Source: Neolentinus lepideus HHB14362 ss-1 (Eukaryota; Basidiomycota; Agaricomycetes; Gloeophyllales; Gloeophyllaceae). Taken from it: a stretch of DNA of 64,000 bases. Position 1 is the first letter of the stretch; every line of letters begins with the position of its first letter. The notes beneath the pieces were generated by a model. It did not search any database and was not told where the DNA came from. It saw nothing but the letters and a program-made list of their open reading frames with translations. Positions 48,742 to 60,503 of the stretch are shown here, one piece after another. The DNA lies in NCBI GenBank assembly GCA_001632425.1, contig KV425560.1, positions 538,661-602,660 on the forward strand, written 5' to 3'. The position numbers and the translations under genes were made by a program.

Positions 48742-49176
48742 AGTGGTCCTTCTATCCCTACCGAGCTCATCTCATTCTCCCCCTCTTTCTTCCGCATTTT
48801 GCACCCGTGTTTCTTCACGCACTCGCACGTTGACCGGTCGTTTGCTATCTATGTGTTCCTGATGTCTGTTCGCCTGGACAGCTGTGCTATGCTACGCTAT
48901 ATCTGCTCGTAATGTTAACAGTTTAGGATTGATTCTGGGATTCGAGGTGCGATTTGTGGCTTTGTTGGTTGTAATGTGGCAGTGGCTATATATATACATA
49001 CACACACTTGTTGGGAATATAGCTTATAGTACTGGGGTATATGTGGTTTGATGGCTTGGATATGCGTGAATGGGGGAGTCCGTGTTTGAAATAATATGAC
49101 TGGTGGGGGTTGGTGGGGGTGAAGATGTAAACCGATAAACCAAACATACTGCTTGCTCCATGGAACTACCAGGGTT
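48742..49176. other. Convergent intergenic region
   Basis: About 435 bp between the DnaJ stop and the M20 peptidase stop, presumably 3' UTRs. Contains a short TA/CA run (about 48989-49007) and no coding content. Confidence 0.5.
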
Positions 49177-51366
49177 TCACGCGGGGTTTTGAGTTTGCTT
49201 GCTCTTCTCGAAATCTTGTTTTATCTGGTGATGCGTGAGTTCTTAATGTTCTGTCAGTTGGTGATCGTCAACGCTACGCACCTGTTGATAGAAATCCGAG
49301 TCGTCCAGGAGTCGAGTGCCGGTCATGGCTAAGCCCTTGACCGTGAGCAGGGTGGCTTGGTGTGCTTCGGGGGTACCCGCGGCAGTGGCGAAAGCTGGGG
49401 TGTGATTGCCTCCGTTCGGCTCAGTGGGGATAGCTAGATAGTCAGTGTGAGCGGCCCGGTCGCAGACGGCGGAATTCGGGAAATGATCTATACCGAATGA
49501 AGGGTGAAGTGCTGGGAGTTCTATAATAGAACGGCTACAATATTAGATACAACTCACGAAACACAGGAGGAATGTGATTACTTGCCGTAGCTGACATTTC
49601 CCTGTAAGTAGTGAACGGGTTGTAAATAGTCGCGTCAGATATAACAGCTGAGAAGGGCACGCACAAAGTCGGTAGAGGCCGAGTGAGTGTCTGGCACGAT
49701 CGCGGTCTTGAAGTCATATTGAAGCATGACGTTCTCGAAGTCTTGTGCTACGTGGAGTTAAGGCTGAGCCTCACCGAGATGCACGAAACACCATACCAAG
49801 AGTGATGTTTTGGCGTATGTCGTAATATGGCCGGCCAAGGACCACTTTCGTCTTACACCCGGTAGCTGCCGCGGCTGATCTATTCGAAGTATCGGTTATT
49901 AGCGCAAGGCAAACCATTCAGACGCCGGCACCTACTCTAGACAGGCTTTCACCCGCTCTCGCAAAACCTCGAGTTCTACCTTTGTCGGGGCCCGCACGGC
50001 CCATACCATTTTCACGTAGTCTGGAATGACTGTACGACACACCAGTAAGCACGTCGTTGGCACCGAGGATACTCCAGCATACTATTGGAAACTAGGTTGC
50101 CCGCCTTGATGACGCCATGAACCCTGTAATCAGGCTTGATTTGCTGCCTCAGTACCGCAATGGCAGAGTACGCCAGGAAGGCGGCATCTAGGGCATTTGT
50201 ACCCTCCCAAGGGAAAGCTGCTGCATGTGCACTAGGGAGGCCATGAAATTAGCGCACAGTGCGCGACAGGAAGGTACCTACGCGTGACCGAAGTACTCGA
50301 TCTCGATGGGTTGCATAGACAGAGAAGATACTATCGCCGCGGAGCGCTCCGGACCTGGCATCGGGTGGCACCTGGACAGTTCATCAGAAATCACCCTTGA
50401 GTCGAGGCAAGACACTGCACGCACATGATGCACGCGTCCATCTCGTCGTATCCACCACGCTCAAGTAATATCGCCTTGCCACCCCCGCCCTCTTCAGCTA
50501 CACAGGACAAAAGAGCGGTTAGCCGCGCTGCAATCGGCTCAAGTAGGCGATATACTAACCAGGAGTACCGAGAAGCACGATCTTACCCGTGATATCGTGC
50601 TTCTGCATGGCCTGCTTCACCGCTAGAGCCACACCGACACCGGCGATGGCGATCAGGTTGTGTCCACAGGCGTGCCCAATTTCTGGTAAGGCGTCCATCT
50701 CGGAGTTGATGCCCAGGACCCGGCCACCCGAGCCATTGGCCCATTCGGCTTTCCAAGCGGTCTCTAGGCCCAAATAATGCTTTGTCACCGTGAACCCATG
50801 CTCCGACATGAATGCCGTCAGGGTGTCATGTGCGAATCTGCGAAATTCAGCGGTGAGTCAGTAGAAACCGGATATCGCAAGTCACATACCTTTCTTGAAA
50901 CATGAGTTCGGGGTGGTCTAATGGAGTTTCAAATTGAATATTCTCCTCGGACAAGGAGTATCTGTATGTGCGCTCACCGTGGATTTGAAGACTAATTTCA
51001 CGGAGAGAGGGATCTAGAGCTGTAACGCTGCTTTCTATTGTGTCAAAAATGTCGGACCGATAGATCCTCCCTGCCGTGTATGTAGGAGGCTTGTCCAGGG
51101 TCGACCAGGAATCCGCATCGATACCGCAGTCGAAGTTGCAGCATGACAAGTAGACGGGCGCTGGCTCATCCTGCATTGAACGCAGTGTTAGACCAGACAA
51201 CCTCATTTTGTATCCGACTTACAGTCTCCTCGACGTGTTTGTGGGTGTCTAAATGCTTGGATGCCGCTGTGCCGGCTATGGGAATTTCTTGCCTGGATTT
51301 GGGACGCAAAGCCTGGCGGAGCGGACGCAGGAGGCCAGCAAAGCATCCTGCAGTGTTGTCAGCCAT
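49177..51366 (-). CDS. Peptidase M20 family amidohydrolase (PM20D2-like)
   Basis: Predicted metal-dependent amidohydrolase/dipeptidase. The start 'MADNTAGCFAGLLRPLRQ' (ATG 51366) is followed by 'YLSCCNFDCGIDADSWSTLD' and 'LSLREISLQIHG'-type helix sequence. The metal-binding segment is 'GINSEMDALPEIGHACGHN', carrying the conserved Asp and His residues; a second motif, 'AEEGGGGKAILLERGGYDEM', has the catalytic Glu pair. Further on are 'CIMCHPMPGPERSA' and the dimerisation-domain motif 'AHAAAFPWEGTNALDA'. The C-terminal part has 'HTDYLAIPTEPNGGNHTPAF' and ends, after a GTGCGT..CAG intron, in 'IKQDFEKSKQTQNPA' with its stop at 49177. An upstream ATG at 51411 is in frame but adds residues without conservation. 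The substrate is unknown. Mammalian PM20D2 hydrolyses dipeptides of basic residues. Confidence 0.88.
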
Positions 51367-51753
51367 GGTCAAAGTCAGGGGTTCAAAATACACGGCCGAC
51401 CTCATGCACATTTATACGACCAGCGAGACTGGTCGGTCGGGCATGCAGGAATACATGATCCGCCAGTACTGCTTTCGGGACCTGATGGCTGTCCGCCCGA
51501 CTTCATCGGAAGTTAGATAACTATCGCAGGACACCTTCCGAGAGCCGCCTGGATCTCTGCCTCTTCGCAGTTCATCTTCGGAACTCCAGTCGTGTATTGG
51601 AAAGATCGTCGGATACAACGTTTTAATCCGCGAGGGACAAGGTCTAATACAGATAAAGCCATTGCAAGGATCCACGATTACAGTTTGTACATTTAAGCAG
51701 CGAAATACATAGCGCAGATGACACCACGCTCATGAGAATCGTTTGGAGACACA
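51367..51753. other. Intergenic, M20 promoter and DUF7330 3' region
   Basis: About 390 bp. Overlapping short frames on both strands show no protein features. Confidence 0.45.
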
Positions 51754-52903
51754 TCAGGCCGAGTGTTCCACCGAAACGTCGCCGCGCAGATAGCCCCCCA
51801 GTTTCTTCCAGAAATTGGTCTCCTCGCGTTTGTACGTATCCTCGCCGCTCAGCCCGACGACGATATCACCTGACCGGGAGTAGAGCTCGCAGGCGTCGGT
51901 TGACTTCGGTGTGCCGTCGTCGATCTGATCCGCTGCCTGTCCTACAAACACCAGCGCATCTCGATCCCGCATCTTCGCCAGCCGCATGATTCGTGACAGC
52001 GCTGGCAGGAAGATGAGCTGTCCATGCCGGGAGCGGAGCTTCAACTTCCCAGCAAAGTTCCTCGGAAGAAATACGACCACATTGCCTAAAAACGAGCGAT
52101 TGAAACGGTCAGCCAGCCCGCTTGAACATTGCTATGTAGAATACCGTGCGTGCACCGGGGGAACAATACCCTCAGAGACGGCGCAGAGAATTTGTACGTC
52201 ATGGGCGCACACAAATCCTGCAGCGCTGCCAGGATTAGGACTGTTGTTCCGGAACCCCCTTGGTTTTCTGGAACCCCAGTCCACGCGTGTATCATTCTGC
52301 CAAGCGGACTACTCGCCTTTTCGCGAACAGACATCGAGGTAAATACGTTTGGGAGCCTGTAAAGACTGTATCCAATGAGTTTACATATTTCGAATCCACT
52401 GCGACTCCAAGCTTAAGTTGCCTCACCAGTTTTACAGTAATGTCCCCGCTTCGGTTGGCGACCTCCACGCGGGAGACTCTATTCTCAGGCGATGTGCTGA
52501 CGATGCCCAGGTCGAGGGTGATGGGCGCATGCTTTGCGTAGAACGAAGCATTGGGCGTCGTCCGGCGTCTACCACGTCTGCCCGTTTTGCGGAGGTACTC
52601 TGGCAAGTAACTAATAGCGTCCTCAGGATCAATACGGAACACGCCTACATAATCAATATTCAGAAGGGGTTCACACACAACGCTGTCCGGAACAGGCACG
52701 TACCCGATATCGGGGTGCGGCGCGTATGCACGACGAGGTTGTTCGTGGGCATTACTTCAAGCTCATTAAGCTCGTCGGCATCATCGTATGGCGGAGGGCT
52801 ATCTGACGGCTCTGAAGGTAACTGCATTGGAAGTCAGATAAGAGTACCAGCTCAGTGCCTGCCCACTTACAGGCGGCAAATCACCCTTCGAAGCAATGCC
52901 CAT
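51754..52903 (-). CDS. DUF7330 domain protein (basidiomycete-specific, unknown function)
   Basis: The start 'MGIASKGDLPP' (ATG 52903) is joined by a GTAAGT..CAG intron to a Ser/Pro segment, 'SEPSDSPPPYDDADELNELE'. The DUF7330 body follows: 'IDYVGVFRIDPEDAISYLPE', 'HAPITLDLGIVSTSPENRV', 'VEVANRSGDITVKLVRQL', 'GTTVLILAALQDLCAPMT', and the ending 'YSRSGDIVVGLSGEDTYKRE' with 'FWKKLGGYLRGDVS'. The repeated beta-strand pattern with 'xNxSGxIxV' and the closing 'GEDTYK..FWKKLG' are the features I associate with DUF7330. No signal peptide or membrane helix is seen. The family is expanded in mushrooms; no role is known to me. An earlier in-frame ATG (53083) would add residues without family resemblance, so it was not used. 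Confidence 0.75.
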
Positions 52904-53931
52904 GGATGTTATTTGCGCATGCGGGATTATCATGATGAATACTAGCAAGCTATTACCTGCGGTAGCTTGGAGGATGTCTGGGATGGTATGGAAGCTGCGC
53001 GGGCCTTGATATGTAGCGTCGAGGGCTGCGCTCGCAGCCTGCGCAGCAGCCTGCACAGTATACCCCACGTTGTACAGCCTCACATGAAACTGAGTTAGCG
53101 CTCGCGGAAGTGGAAGAAAACCACGGAGAGATTAGCGGTTCTTGAGGTTGCGCCACGTGGTGTCCATATGGCCGACCCTCTTCAGCCACCGGACATTGTG
53201 GCTCTTGCCAAGTTACCGCCCACAACGTACGCCAGTGAATCCACACACGAACTGCTGAATCTGACATCGGGATCAGCAAGTCCGCGCCGTCAGTGCTTTC
53301 CATGGCCAAGTTCGGTCCACGCCACTTCGTAGCGCCAGTTGCAGCCTTCAGCATGGCTATCGTCGTCGTCCTCTATGTGCGCTACTCTATCAGAACGGCT
53401 CGCGCAGAGTCCGCCATCCGGAGCTCGCGTAATAGCCGTGACTAGATTCGGCGCAGGGTTGTCCTTGACATGCTGTGAGTAGGACCCTGGTCAACAGTCG
53501 TGCTAACGCACATGACCAGACACTGATAAGTTGTTTCTGTTCCGCGATAGATCCGGATTCAACTGCAGCCATAAGACGCTGAACCCTGCGACCGAGACTG
53601 AAGCTACAGTTCTTCCTGCTTGTCGGTCCCAAGAACGATGGGTTGGCTCTTGAACTCGTGGGCGTTATCTCCTTCGTGAGCTTCTCTAGCGATATGCAAG
53701 GTTAAGGCCAAAGAACTGTGGGGAGATACGGGGACATGGAAAATCAGAGTTGAAGTTATCCACCCACGGACTCCTGGCTATTAATGGGAGCGATCAAGGG
53801 AGGCACGGACGAACGTGATGAGATGGGTGTAGATTAATGGATTAGTTACTGAGGTATTGTATACTTTTCTGACCTCGTCGTGAATGGGATGAATCAATCA
53901 ACACCACACACCATTGTCCTTATCTATACCC
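52904..53931. other. Intergenic region, about 1.0 kb, with unassigned minus-strand frames
   Basis: Between the DUF7330 start and the EF-Ts 3' end. Two minus-strand frames (52953-53354, 133 codons; 53390-53632, 80 codons) contain protein-like patches such as 'MSDSAVRVWIHWRTLWAV' and 'LMAAVESGSIAEQKQLI', but I could not join them by introns or relate them to a family. They may be a decayed or unrecognised gene; part must be the DUF7330 promoter. Confidence 0.3.
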
Positions 53932-54954
53932 TCATGCGCTAGGCGCGGTCGATACCTCGTCGCCGCCCACTGTCCATTTCTTGAATTCTATCACCTGCAG
54001 GCCCTCCGTCAAATTCCTCTCCCTCGCCCACCGCCTTAGAACTTGCTCCACGTCCTCGCTATCCGGGTTGTTCGCGAACATCATGAACGGCTGCTGGTAC
54101 AGCGCTGTCTGTGTCTCCTCGCCCGTGGCCGACTGAATCATGCGTGTGTCGAAGCCGACAATCTGTCGTGCTATTGAGCGCTCAAGCTTCTCGAGGTCGG
54201 TCATGAACTCAGGTTTAGCTAGGAAGTCCCGTAGACGCTTGGATTTGAGTGCGAGAAGGGCTATTGAGCCTATTCGACCTTGAGTGGGCACACCGACGGA
54301 GCCGTGAACATACGATGCGACGCGCAGGCCGAGGTCCTTTGAGTGGATGGGCTCCCGGACGACAGCAGCGGCCCTGCGCAATGAAATCTTCTCGCCCACT
54401 TTCGCTATGGTATCTCGGATGGCACTGGATACTGTAGCACGGGAGGGTGAGTGAGGGTCGGAATGAGAAATCAGCGGCGCGTCGTTAAGCATGTCGAGCG
54501 AGCAGGGCATCAGGAGGTCGTCTGTGTCCGCCGGCTCGGAGATGAACGCAGTGGTGTGCGCGATATCTGCAAGCAGCCTGCCAAACAGTTCGTTACGCCC
54601 GACAAAGTCGGTCTCGCAGTTCAGTTCAACCATGGCCGCCCTTGTGCCTCCGCGCCCTGAGCCTGACCCGTTGGCGAGCACGCACACGCCGATTAGACCC
54701 TCGTTGGCGCTCCGGCCTTCGAGCTTGGCTGCTTTATTCGCACCGGATACTGCGAGATCCTTCTCCAGCCAGTCCAAAGCGGCCTTGACGTCGTTGTTGG
54801 TAGCGGTCAAGGCTTCACGGGCTTTTGTGACGGAAACCTCGGTGAGCTTGCGGAGCTCAGCGACGAGCTTGATACTCGGCTTGCCAAGGGCTTCAGAGGA
54901 GTAGAAACGCGATGAAGAGTAGAGTAGCTGTGTTCTCCGACAGGATCTGAGCAT
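53932..54954 (-). CDS. TSFM: Mitochondrial translation elongation factor Ts
   Basis: Recycles EF-Tu-GDP in mitochondrial translation. A single exon of 340 aa. The N-terminus 'MLRSCRRTQLLYSSSRFYSS' is rich in Arg and Ser with no acidic residues, a mitochondrial presequence. The UBA-like N-terminal domain reads 'LVAELRKLTEVSVTKAREAL' and 'NNDVKAALDWLEKD'. The core signature is 'AAMVELNCETDFVGRNELF', the EF-Ts motif that contacts EF-Tu. The C-terminal part includes 'YVHGSVGVPTQGRIGSIALL' and 'QPFMMFANNPDSEDVEQVL'. The ATG at 54954 was chosen because it opens the presequence; an upstream in-frame ATG at 55053 would mask it. The lack of introns contrasts with most neighbours. Its start codon lies 137 bp from that of SEC1 on the other strand. 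Confidence 0.95.
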   Translation of the reverse strand: MLRSCRRTQLLYSSSRFYSSEALGKPSIKLVAELRKLTEVSVTKAREALTATNNDVKAALDWLEKDLAVSGANKAAKLEGRSANEGLIGVCVLANGSGSGRGGTRAAMVELNCETDFVGRNELFGRLLADIAHTTAFISEPADTDDLLMPCSLDMLNDAPLISHSDPHSPSRATVSSAIRDTIAKVGEKISLRRAAAVVREPIHSKDLGLRVASYVHGSVGVPTQGRIGSIALLALKSKRLRDFLAKPEFMTDLEKLERSIARQIVGFDTRMIQSATGEETQTALYQQPFMMFANNPDSEDVEQVLRRWARERNLTEGLQVIEFKKWTVGGDEVSTAPSA

Positions 54955-55091
54955 ATTGTGGCGAGCGAGAGTGTAGAAGTGAACTCGCTGGAAGTTTCTG
55001 TGGACGCGTCTGATCGGGCTCGCGTCGCAACGGAGATAACCGACTGGCTCCAAGTCCCCTCGCCTCCACGTCCTGGGTCGCTGCTCTGCTC
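54955..55091. promoter_or_regulatory. Compact divergent promoter, EF-Ts / SEC1
   Basis: Only 137 bp separate the two ATGs, so transcription starts of both genes must lie within this space or inside the opposing 5' ends. No TATA box is evident. Confidence 0.7.
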
Positions 55092-58000
55092 ATGTCCTCT
55101 CTCATTTCGACGGTTCGTAACAGTATGCAGCCTCGACAATAACTCTGTATTGTATTTGCCATTTGACCTCAAATTATGCAGAATTCTTGGAAGCTATCCG
55201 GTCTGTGAATCCTCCTGGGAGATGGAAGATCCTAGTCGTAGACGAGCACTCCCAGAAGCTGCTGGGCTCCGTTCTCAAACAGTTTGACATCCTGCAGGAG
55301 AATGTAACATGTACGCAGCGCCGCCACCATCCTTTGCATGCCATCCACCTATTCAACTTGTCCTTCAGTGATCGAATCCATCACAAACTATCGGGATCCG
55401 CAGACGTTTGAGGCCGTATACCTGCTCATGCCAACGACGCAGAATGTCGAGCGGATCATTAATGATTTCTTAAACGGAAAGCAGCAGTACGCCGGCGCGC
55501 ACCTGTTCTTCATAGACGGTACGTGTCTCCAATTTATCCTTTGCTCATAATCGACCCCATTACTACAATACCAGGCCTTCCGGAGAACCTCTTCGAACGA
55601 TTAACCTCGTCGGCCGCCGAGCCGCACCTCCGCAGCCTACAGGACCTGTACATCAACTTCTGGGGTAGGTGCGACTTCCCCGCCTCGCACTCTATCACTC
55701 CCTTAATCTCATTCCGATGGCGCCTTCCCAGCCATCGAAGCCCAGGCCTTCTCACTCAAGCTCCCTTCCATGTTCTTCAGCTTCTTCAGCCCGCCCCCTC
55801 GTGACTCTGCGTACAAGACAGCGCGTACACGGCTGGAGGAGGACGTCCGATTCGCAGCGAAATGTGTGAGTGCCCTGATCCACCCTCAACCTCAAGTCTA
55901 ATTCTAAATGCAATCGTAATGGTGTACTGCAGATCGCGAACCTCTGCATCACCCTCAACGAGTACCCCTACATCCGATACTACATGCCCTCGCACCATCC
56001 ACCCCTCGGCGCCCTCAAGCCGCACACCGAAACGCGCCCGCCACCGCCACCGGAGACCTCGGGGCGGTGGCGCACGCAGCTCGCAAGAGGATCTGAGGCG
56101 AGGGCGTACGAGTCCGTCGAGACGGACTATGTGGCGAAGTTGCTGGCGTTTGGGGTGCAAGACGTGTTGGATGAGCATAAGAGGAATAACGCAGATTATC
56201 CGGTGAGTGGGTTTTGAATACACCGGAAGAAGTGCTGCGTGCCGACGAGGTAACTTTGCGGTTTGTAGAAGAAGAGCGAGAGGGGCCGGGCGACGCTCAT
56301 TATTACGGACCGGTCAATGGACATGATAGCCCCGTTCATCCATGAATTCACGTACCAAGCGATGGCAAATGACTTGCTTCCCATCGAGGACGGGACAAAA
56401 TACATGTTCGTACCTCCATCATCTCAGCTGACGCCAAGCCTCTGAAGGAGGTGCATCCATGCAGGTACAAGTTCCAATCCTCGATGGGGTCGTATGAGAA
56501 CAAGAGTGCGACTTTGTCCGACGAAGATACGGTCTGGACGGATGTCCGGCATATGCACATGCGCGAAGCGATCGACAAGCTTATGGCTGACTTTAATAAG
56601 TTTATGCAGGATAATGGTGTGTTTCAGGGGTGCGTCATAACTGGACTAGATATGAGGGATGTTAGATCCTGATGACCTTGCGGGTGGATAGAGAGGGAGC
56701 AGCGAGTCTGACGGATATGAAAGATATGCTGGCGAATTTACCGCAGTACCAAGAACAGCGCGAGAAAGTAGTTGTTTTTTATTAGTTGTCCCCAGGAGGT
56801 TCTCAAGGTTCCATGTCATAGTTCTCACTACACCTCAACATGGCGCAGGAGTGCATGGCGATATTCGAGAAGGATAAGCTCCCCACTGTTGCCAACGTCG
56901 AACAGGTAAGTCTTCACCCCAACTTGTCGTTACATTGAGGTGGCTAAGGATATCAGTGTTGTGCGACAGGTTTGACTGCTGAAGGCAAGAATCCCAAGAA
57001 CTTGGTCGAGGAGATGGTGCCTCTACTAGACAGCCGGGAGGTCATGTACGTGTCTGATATTCCTCCTATTCACAGTGACGTTGAATGATGAGTGTAGAAA
57101 CCTGAACAAGGTCCGAATCGTAGCGCTTTACATCCAGCACCGCGACGGTGTGCCAGACGAAGACCGACGACGGCTGTACCAGCACGCGAGGCTGTCACTA
57201 CCGGAGCAGGACGCGGTGAACGCGCTGGTGCATATGGGTGTCAGGATCACCAGGGTGAGCTGGGCATACAACGCAGTTCCAGGGGCCTTTCACTCACCTC
57301 AATACATCAGGGGCCGTCAGACCGTGACACAAAGAAGAAACTGAAGCAGAAGTCATCGACGGACGAGGAGTACGAGCTGTCGCGGTTCAAACCTATGATC
57401 AAGGCCGTGCTTGAGGTAAGTCAGTCTCAGATCTCGATCTATGGTTTGACCAAGTCAATACACTTTGTAGGAACAAGCTGGAGGTAAACTTGACATGGGC
57501 CTGTTCCCGTATGTCAAAGATGCACCCATGGCCAATACCCCCACTGCAGCAAGCCTCCGCACCGCCCCTCCCGCGGCAACCTCTCTCCGCAGCGCGAAAC
57601 CCAGTTGGCATAGGGCTGCAAAGCCAGGTGGGGCAGCTGGCGCAGATACACGACAACGCATCCTCCTCTTCGTGGCGGGCGGCATGACCTACTCCGAGAT
57701 GCGAGAGGCGTACCTCCTCTCCAACCCTTTAAATAAGGAGATCATTATTGGTAAGTGATAGATCGCTTGAGGAAACGCTGGTTGACTGTCCATGTCGTCA
57801 GGATCGACACACGCTGTGGCGCCCCGGCAGTTCATAGATGACTTGAAAGTTCTTGAGCTTCGTGGAGTTGGGTCGAAACACATACCCAACGGCTTACCCG
57901 AGCACAAAGGTGGGCCGCGGACGTTTCAGGAGTATTATGATGAGAAGTACTACACTCGAGATGCGCCTCCTCCTCAGCGTCCTGCTCCTGCACCAGCCCC

Positions 58001-58142
58001 CACGAAGGGAGCGGATCGCGGTAGGTTGACGCGTCCCTCCCAGACGTCGTTTGCCGACTCCACGATCTCGGTGAATAGCATGAGCGGGGGGAGCGTGCAC
58101 AAGGATGAGAAAAAGAAAAAGAAAGGACTGTTCCGGTTTTGA
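55092..58142 (+). CDS. SEC1: Sec1/Munc18 family protein (exocytosis)
   Basis: Binds SNARE complexes at the plasma membrane and promotes vesicle fusion. Short first exon, '[10 protein letters not shown]' (ATG 55092), joined by a GTATGC..CAG intron to '[20 protein letters not shown]'. Then come '[20 protein letters not shown]', '[20 protein letters not shown]', '[18 protein letters not shown]' and '[20 protein letters not shown]', the conserved SM-family core motif. Later exons have '[18 protein letters not shown]', '[20 protein letters not shown]', and the domain-3a end, '[20 protein letters not shown]' and '[20 protein letters not shown]'. The C-terminus is a Pro/Ser-rich tail ending in basic '[13 protein letters not shown]'. 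More than ten short introns. The basic tail beyond the SM fold is typical of fungal Sec1 rather than of Vps45 or Sly1. Confidence 0.94.
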
Positions 58143-58424
58143 TGATTTTCACCTCGACCAGGCTGTGTATTGTACAACGCGCTTAGTATCGTAAAGTTTA
58201 TTTTCTAATATGATACCTCTGTGGACTTTTGACAACTTTGTCATGCACCTATGATCGCAATCACAAATTGGTTGGGTTGTCGTGACTTGGGTCGAGTTCA
58301 CGCCGAGGTTCATCTGCACTCGGTGTAGACGAAATGCATTTAGAAGTCCAGGGAAAGTATAGTACAAATAAACACCAGACTATTATATGTTGTATTCCAG
58401 TTTGGCTGTAGACGTGATCATGAG

Positions 58425-59989
58425 TCATAAGGTCTGTGGACTAGAAGTGGCCTTACTCTCATGCTTCTTAGCCTCGCCAACTTTGCGAGCTGCCTTCATG
58501 AAGTCCTCTTGCACCACGTACTCTCTATAAGTCAAGGTAAATTTGATAAAAGTGAAACAATAATTCAAGAGCCGGTACTAACCTATCATCCCGGATGGCG
58601 AACATGCCAGCTTCTGTCACGACGTTGCGCAAGTCCGCACCATTGAAGCCATCGGAGAGCTGCCAAAACCAAATGAGGGTCGGCCCAAGAATCGTTGCTA
58701 CACTCACGGACTAACCTTGACAACTGACTCGTAGTCAATGTCCCCACTCTTATTCACAGGTTGAGCGTGAATCTTCAGGATCTCTAACCGAGCTTGTTCG
58801 TTGGGAAGAGGGACCTCAATCTTACGGTCAAGCCGGCCTGGCCGGAGGAGCGCAGGGTCAAGCGTGTCAGGTCGGTTGGTAGCCATAATCAGCTTCGTCC
58901 TCCCTAGCGAATCGAAGCCGTCCATCTGGTTGAGAAGCTGAAGGCATCCAAAACCTGTAAATGTGAGTGCTGCATGCCAGACACGATGCACTCACCTCCA
59001 TGAGCGTCCGTTGAATTTCACGGTCTGCACTGGTGCCTTCAGAGAACCGCCGTCCACCAATAGCATCAATTTCGTCCATGAAAATGACACATGGTTCATG
59101 TTCACGAGCGTAGCCGAACATTTCACGGACCACTCGCGCCGATTCACCAATGTACTTGTCAACGATTGCTGACGACACGACCTTCAAGAAGTTCGTCTGT
59201 AATGTCGCCGCTACTGCCCTCGCCAGTAATGTCTTTCCTGTACCCGGAGGACCGTACAGCAAGACACCCTTTGGTGGCTTGATTCCCACTCGCAAGAACA
59301 ATTCTGGATTTAGTAGCGGTAGTTCAATTACCTGGGCTCACATCCTTAAAGAGTGAGTTGTAGACATTTGTGTCATGGGCGTACCTCCCGCAGCTCCCGG
59401 ACCTGCTCACCCAACCCTCCAATACCTGCAAACGAAGCTCCTCCCGGGTCTTCTAAACTCATCTTGTACACCATTGGGTCTACCTCTCGTGGTAGTATCC
59501 GCATGATTGTTAATGTTGTCATGTCCAGACTGACCCGCACGCCAGACTTCAGTTTCTCCACAGGGAGGGTCGGCCGATATGATACGACATAGCGAGGTCC
59601 AGAAGAAGCTTTCACAATGACTGCAACGCCACCAGCCTTCAGAAATCTCTAATCTTTACAATTTCAGTACACTCACAGCGGTCGTCATCCAATTGCTTCA
59701 TAACCTCCCCAATAATCTGACCGACTGATTGCACGGCCTTAATATCGTCTTCCGTCTTTTCATACGCCTTCTCCAGATCCTTAAGAGAGAACCGGACTAT
59801 AATTAAGTATTATCAGTCTAATTCATGTCCCAAGTATCAGGAGGGGGCTTACGATTCTTCAGGCTCTCGCTGATAGTCTCATGCGTCCGCATTTTCTGAT
59901 AAATTCGATCAGTAACTAGCCAAATCGACACAAATGTGGCCACTTACATCTCTGTAAGCTTTAAGAGCATCTTTGCGACGCTGGTCCAT
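58425..59989 (-). CDS. RPT4: 26S proteasome regulatory ATPase Rpt4
   Basis: One of six AAA ATPases of the proteasome base, unfolding substrates into the 20S core. The start '[13 protein letters not shown]' (ATG 59989) leads into the coiled coil ('[19 protein letters not shown]'). The OB domain contains '[20 protein letters not shown]'. The AAA core has Walker A 'GPPGTGKT', pore-loop region '[17 protein letters not shown]', Walker B '[20 protein letters not shown]', the second region of homology '[18 protein letters not shown]', and sensor 2 '[20 protein letters not shown]'. The last exon ends '[18 protein letters not shown]' with its stop at 58425. '[10 protein letters not shown]' and '[17 protein letters not shown]' mark it as Rpt4 rather than another Rpt. 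An in-frame extension to 60181 exists but lacks conservation. A retroelement begins about 190 bp upstream. Confidence 0.96.
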
Positions 59990-60179
59990 GTTTCCCGACG
60001 ACGTCGACGCGTGTCCCTCCATAGAACGAGTTGTAGTGGCGAGCAAGAATTGGCCTCGACGCGTAAGCGGAACGCGTCTCGATAGCCAAATTGGTGCAGA
60101 TATTAATACTGTCGGAAACCTAGTAGTCGGACACCCTACAGTATATGCCTTGCCGTACCCGCTATATTCCCCGTCACCC

Positions 60180-60503
60180 ACATCACGCCCGAGGAGCCAG
60201 GGAGCGCGTTTTCAACAGGGCGCAGCCTCCCGCCGCCTGTCGGTCTGCGCCCTCTGCCTCAGCAGGCAACCTCACAATGTTCGCCACTGCCAGGCAACGA
60301 AGACCTGGGATGGACAGAACCCCCGCTGCCGCCGAGAACCCAACGGCCTTCTCTCAAACCCCTCTGGCCGTGTCCTCTGCATGGACTGGCAGCTCCCCTC
60401 GGGTTGCCGCACACCCACAATGCACCCAAGCTCACTCCACGAGTGCTCCGGATGTGGGTCGCAATCTCATGGAGCTCAGGTCTGCCCTCGAGCAGAGGCG
60501 TAA
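60180..60503 (+). pseudogene. Gag-like protein, C-terminal part only
   Basis: The frame ending at 60503 encodes 'CALCLSRQPHNVRHC', 'GRVLCMDWQLPSGC', and 'HECSGCGSQSHGAQVCPRAE', a set of Cys/His clusters like those closing Ngaro-type gag proteins, which bind element RNA. The open frame runs on upstream to 59973, but there it lies antisense to RPT4 and its leader, so that part is coincidental. The N-terminal gag domain is absent. It overlaps the RT frame by 35 bases. Confidence 0.65.
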
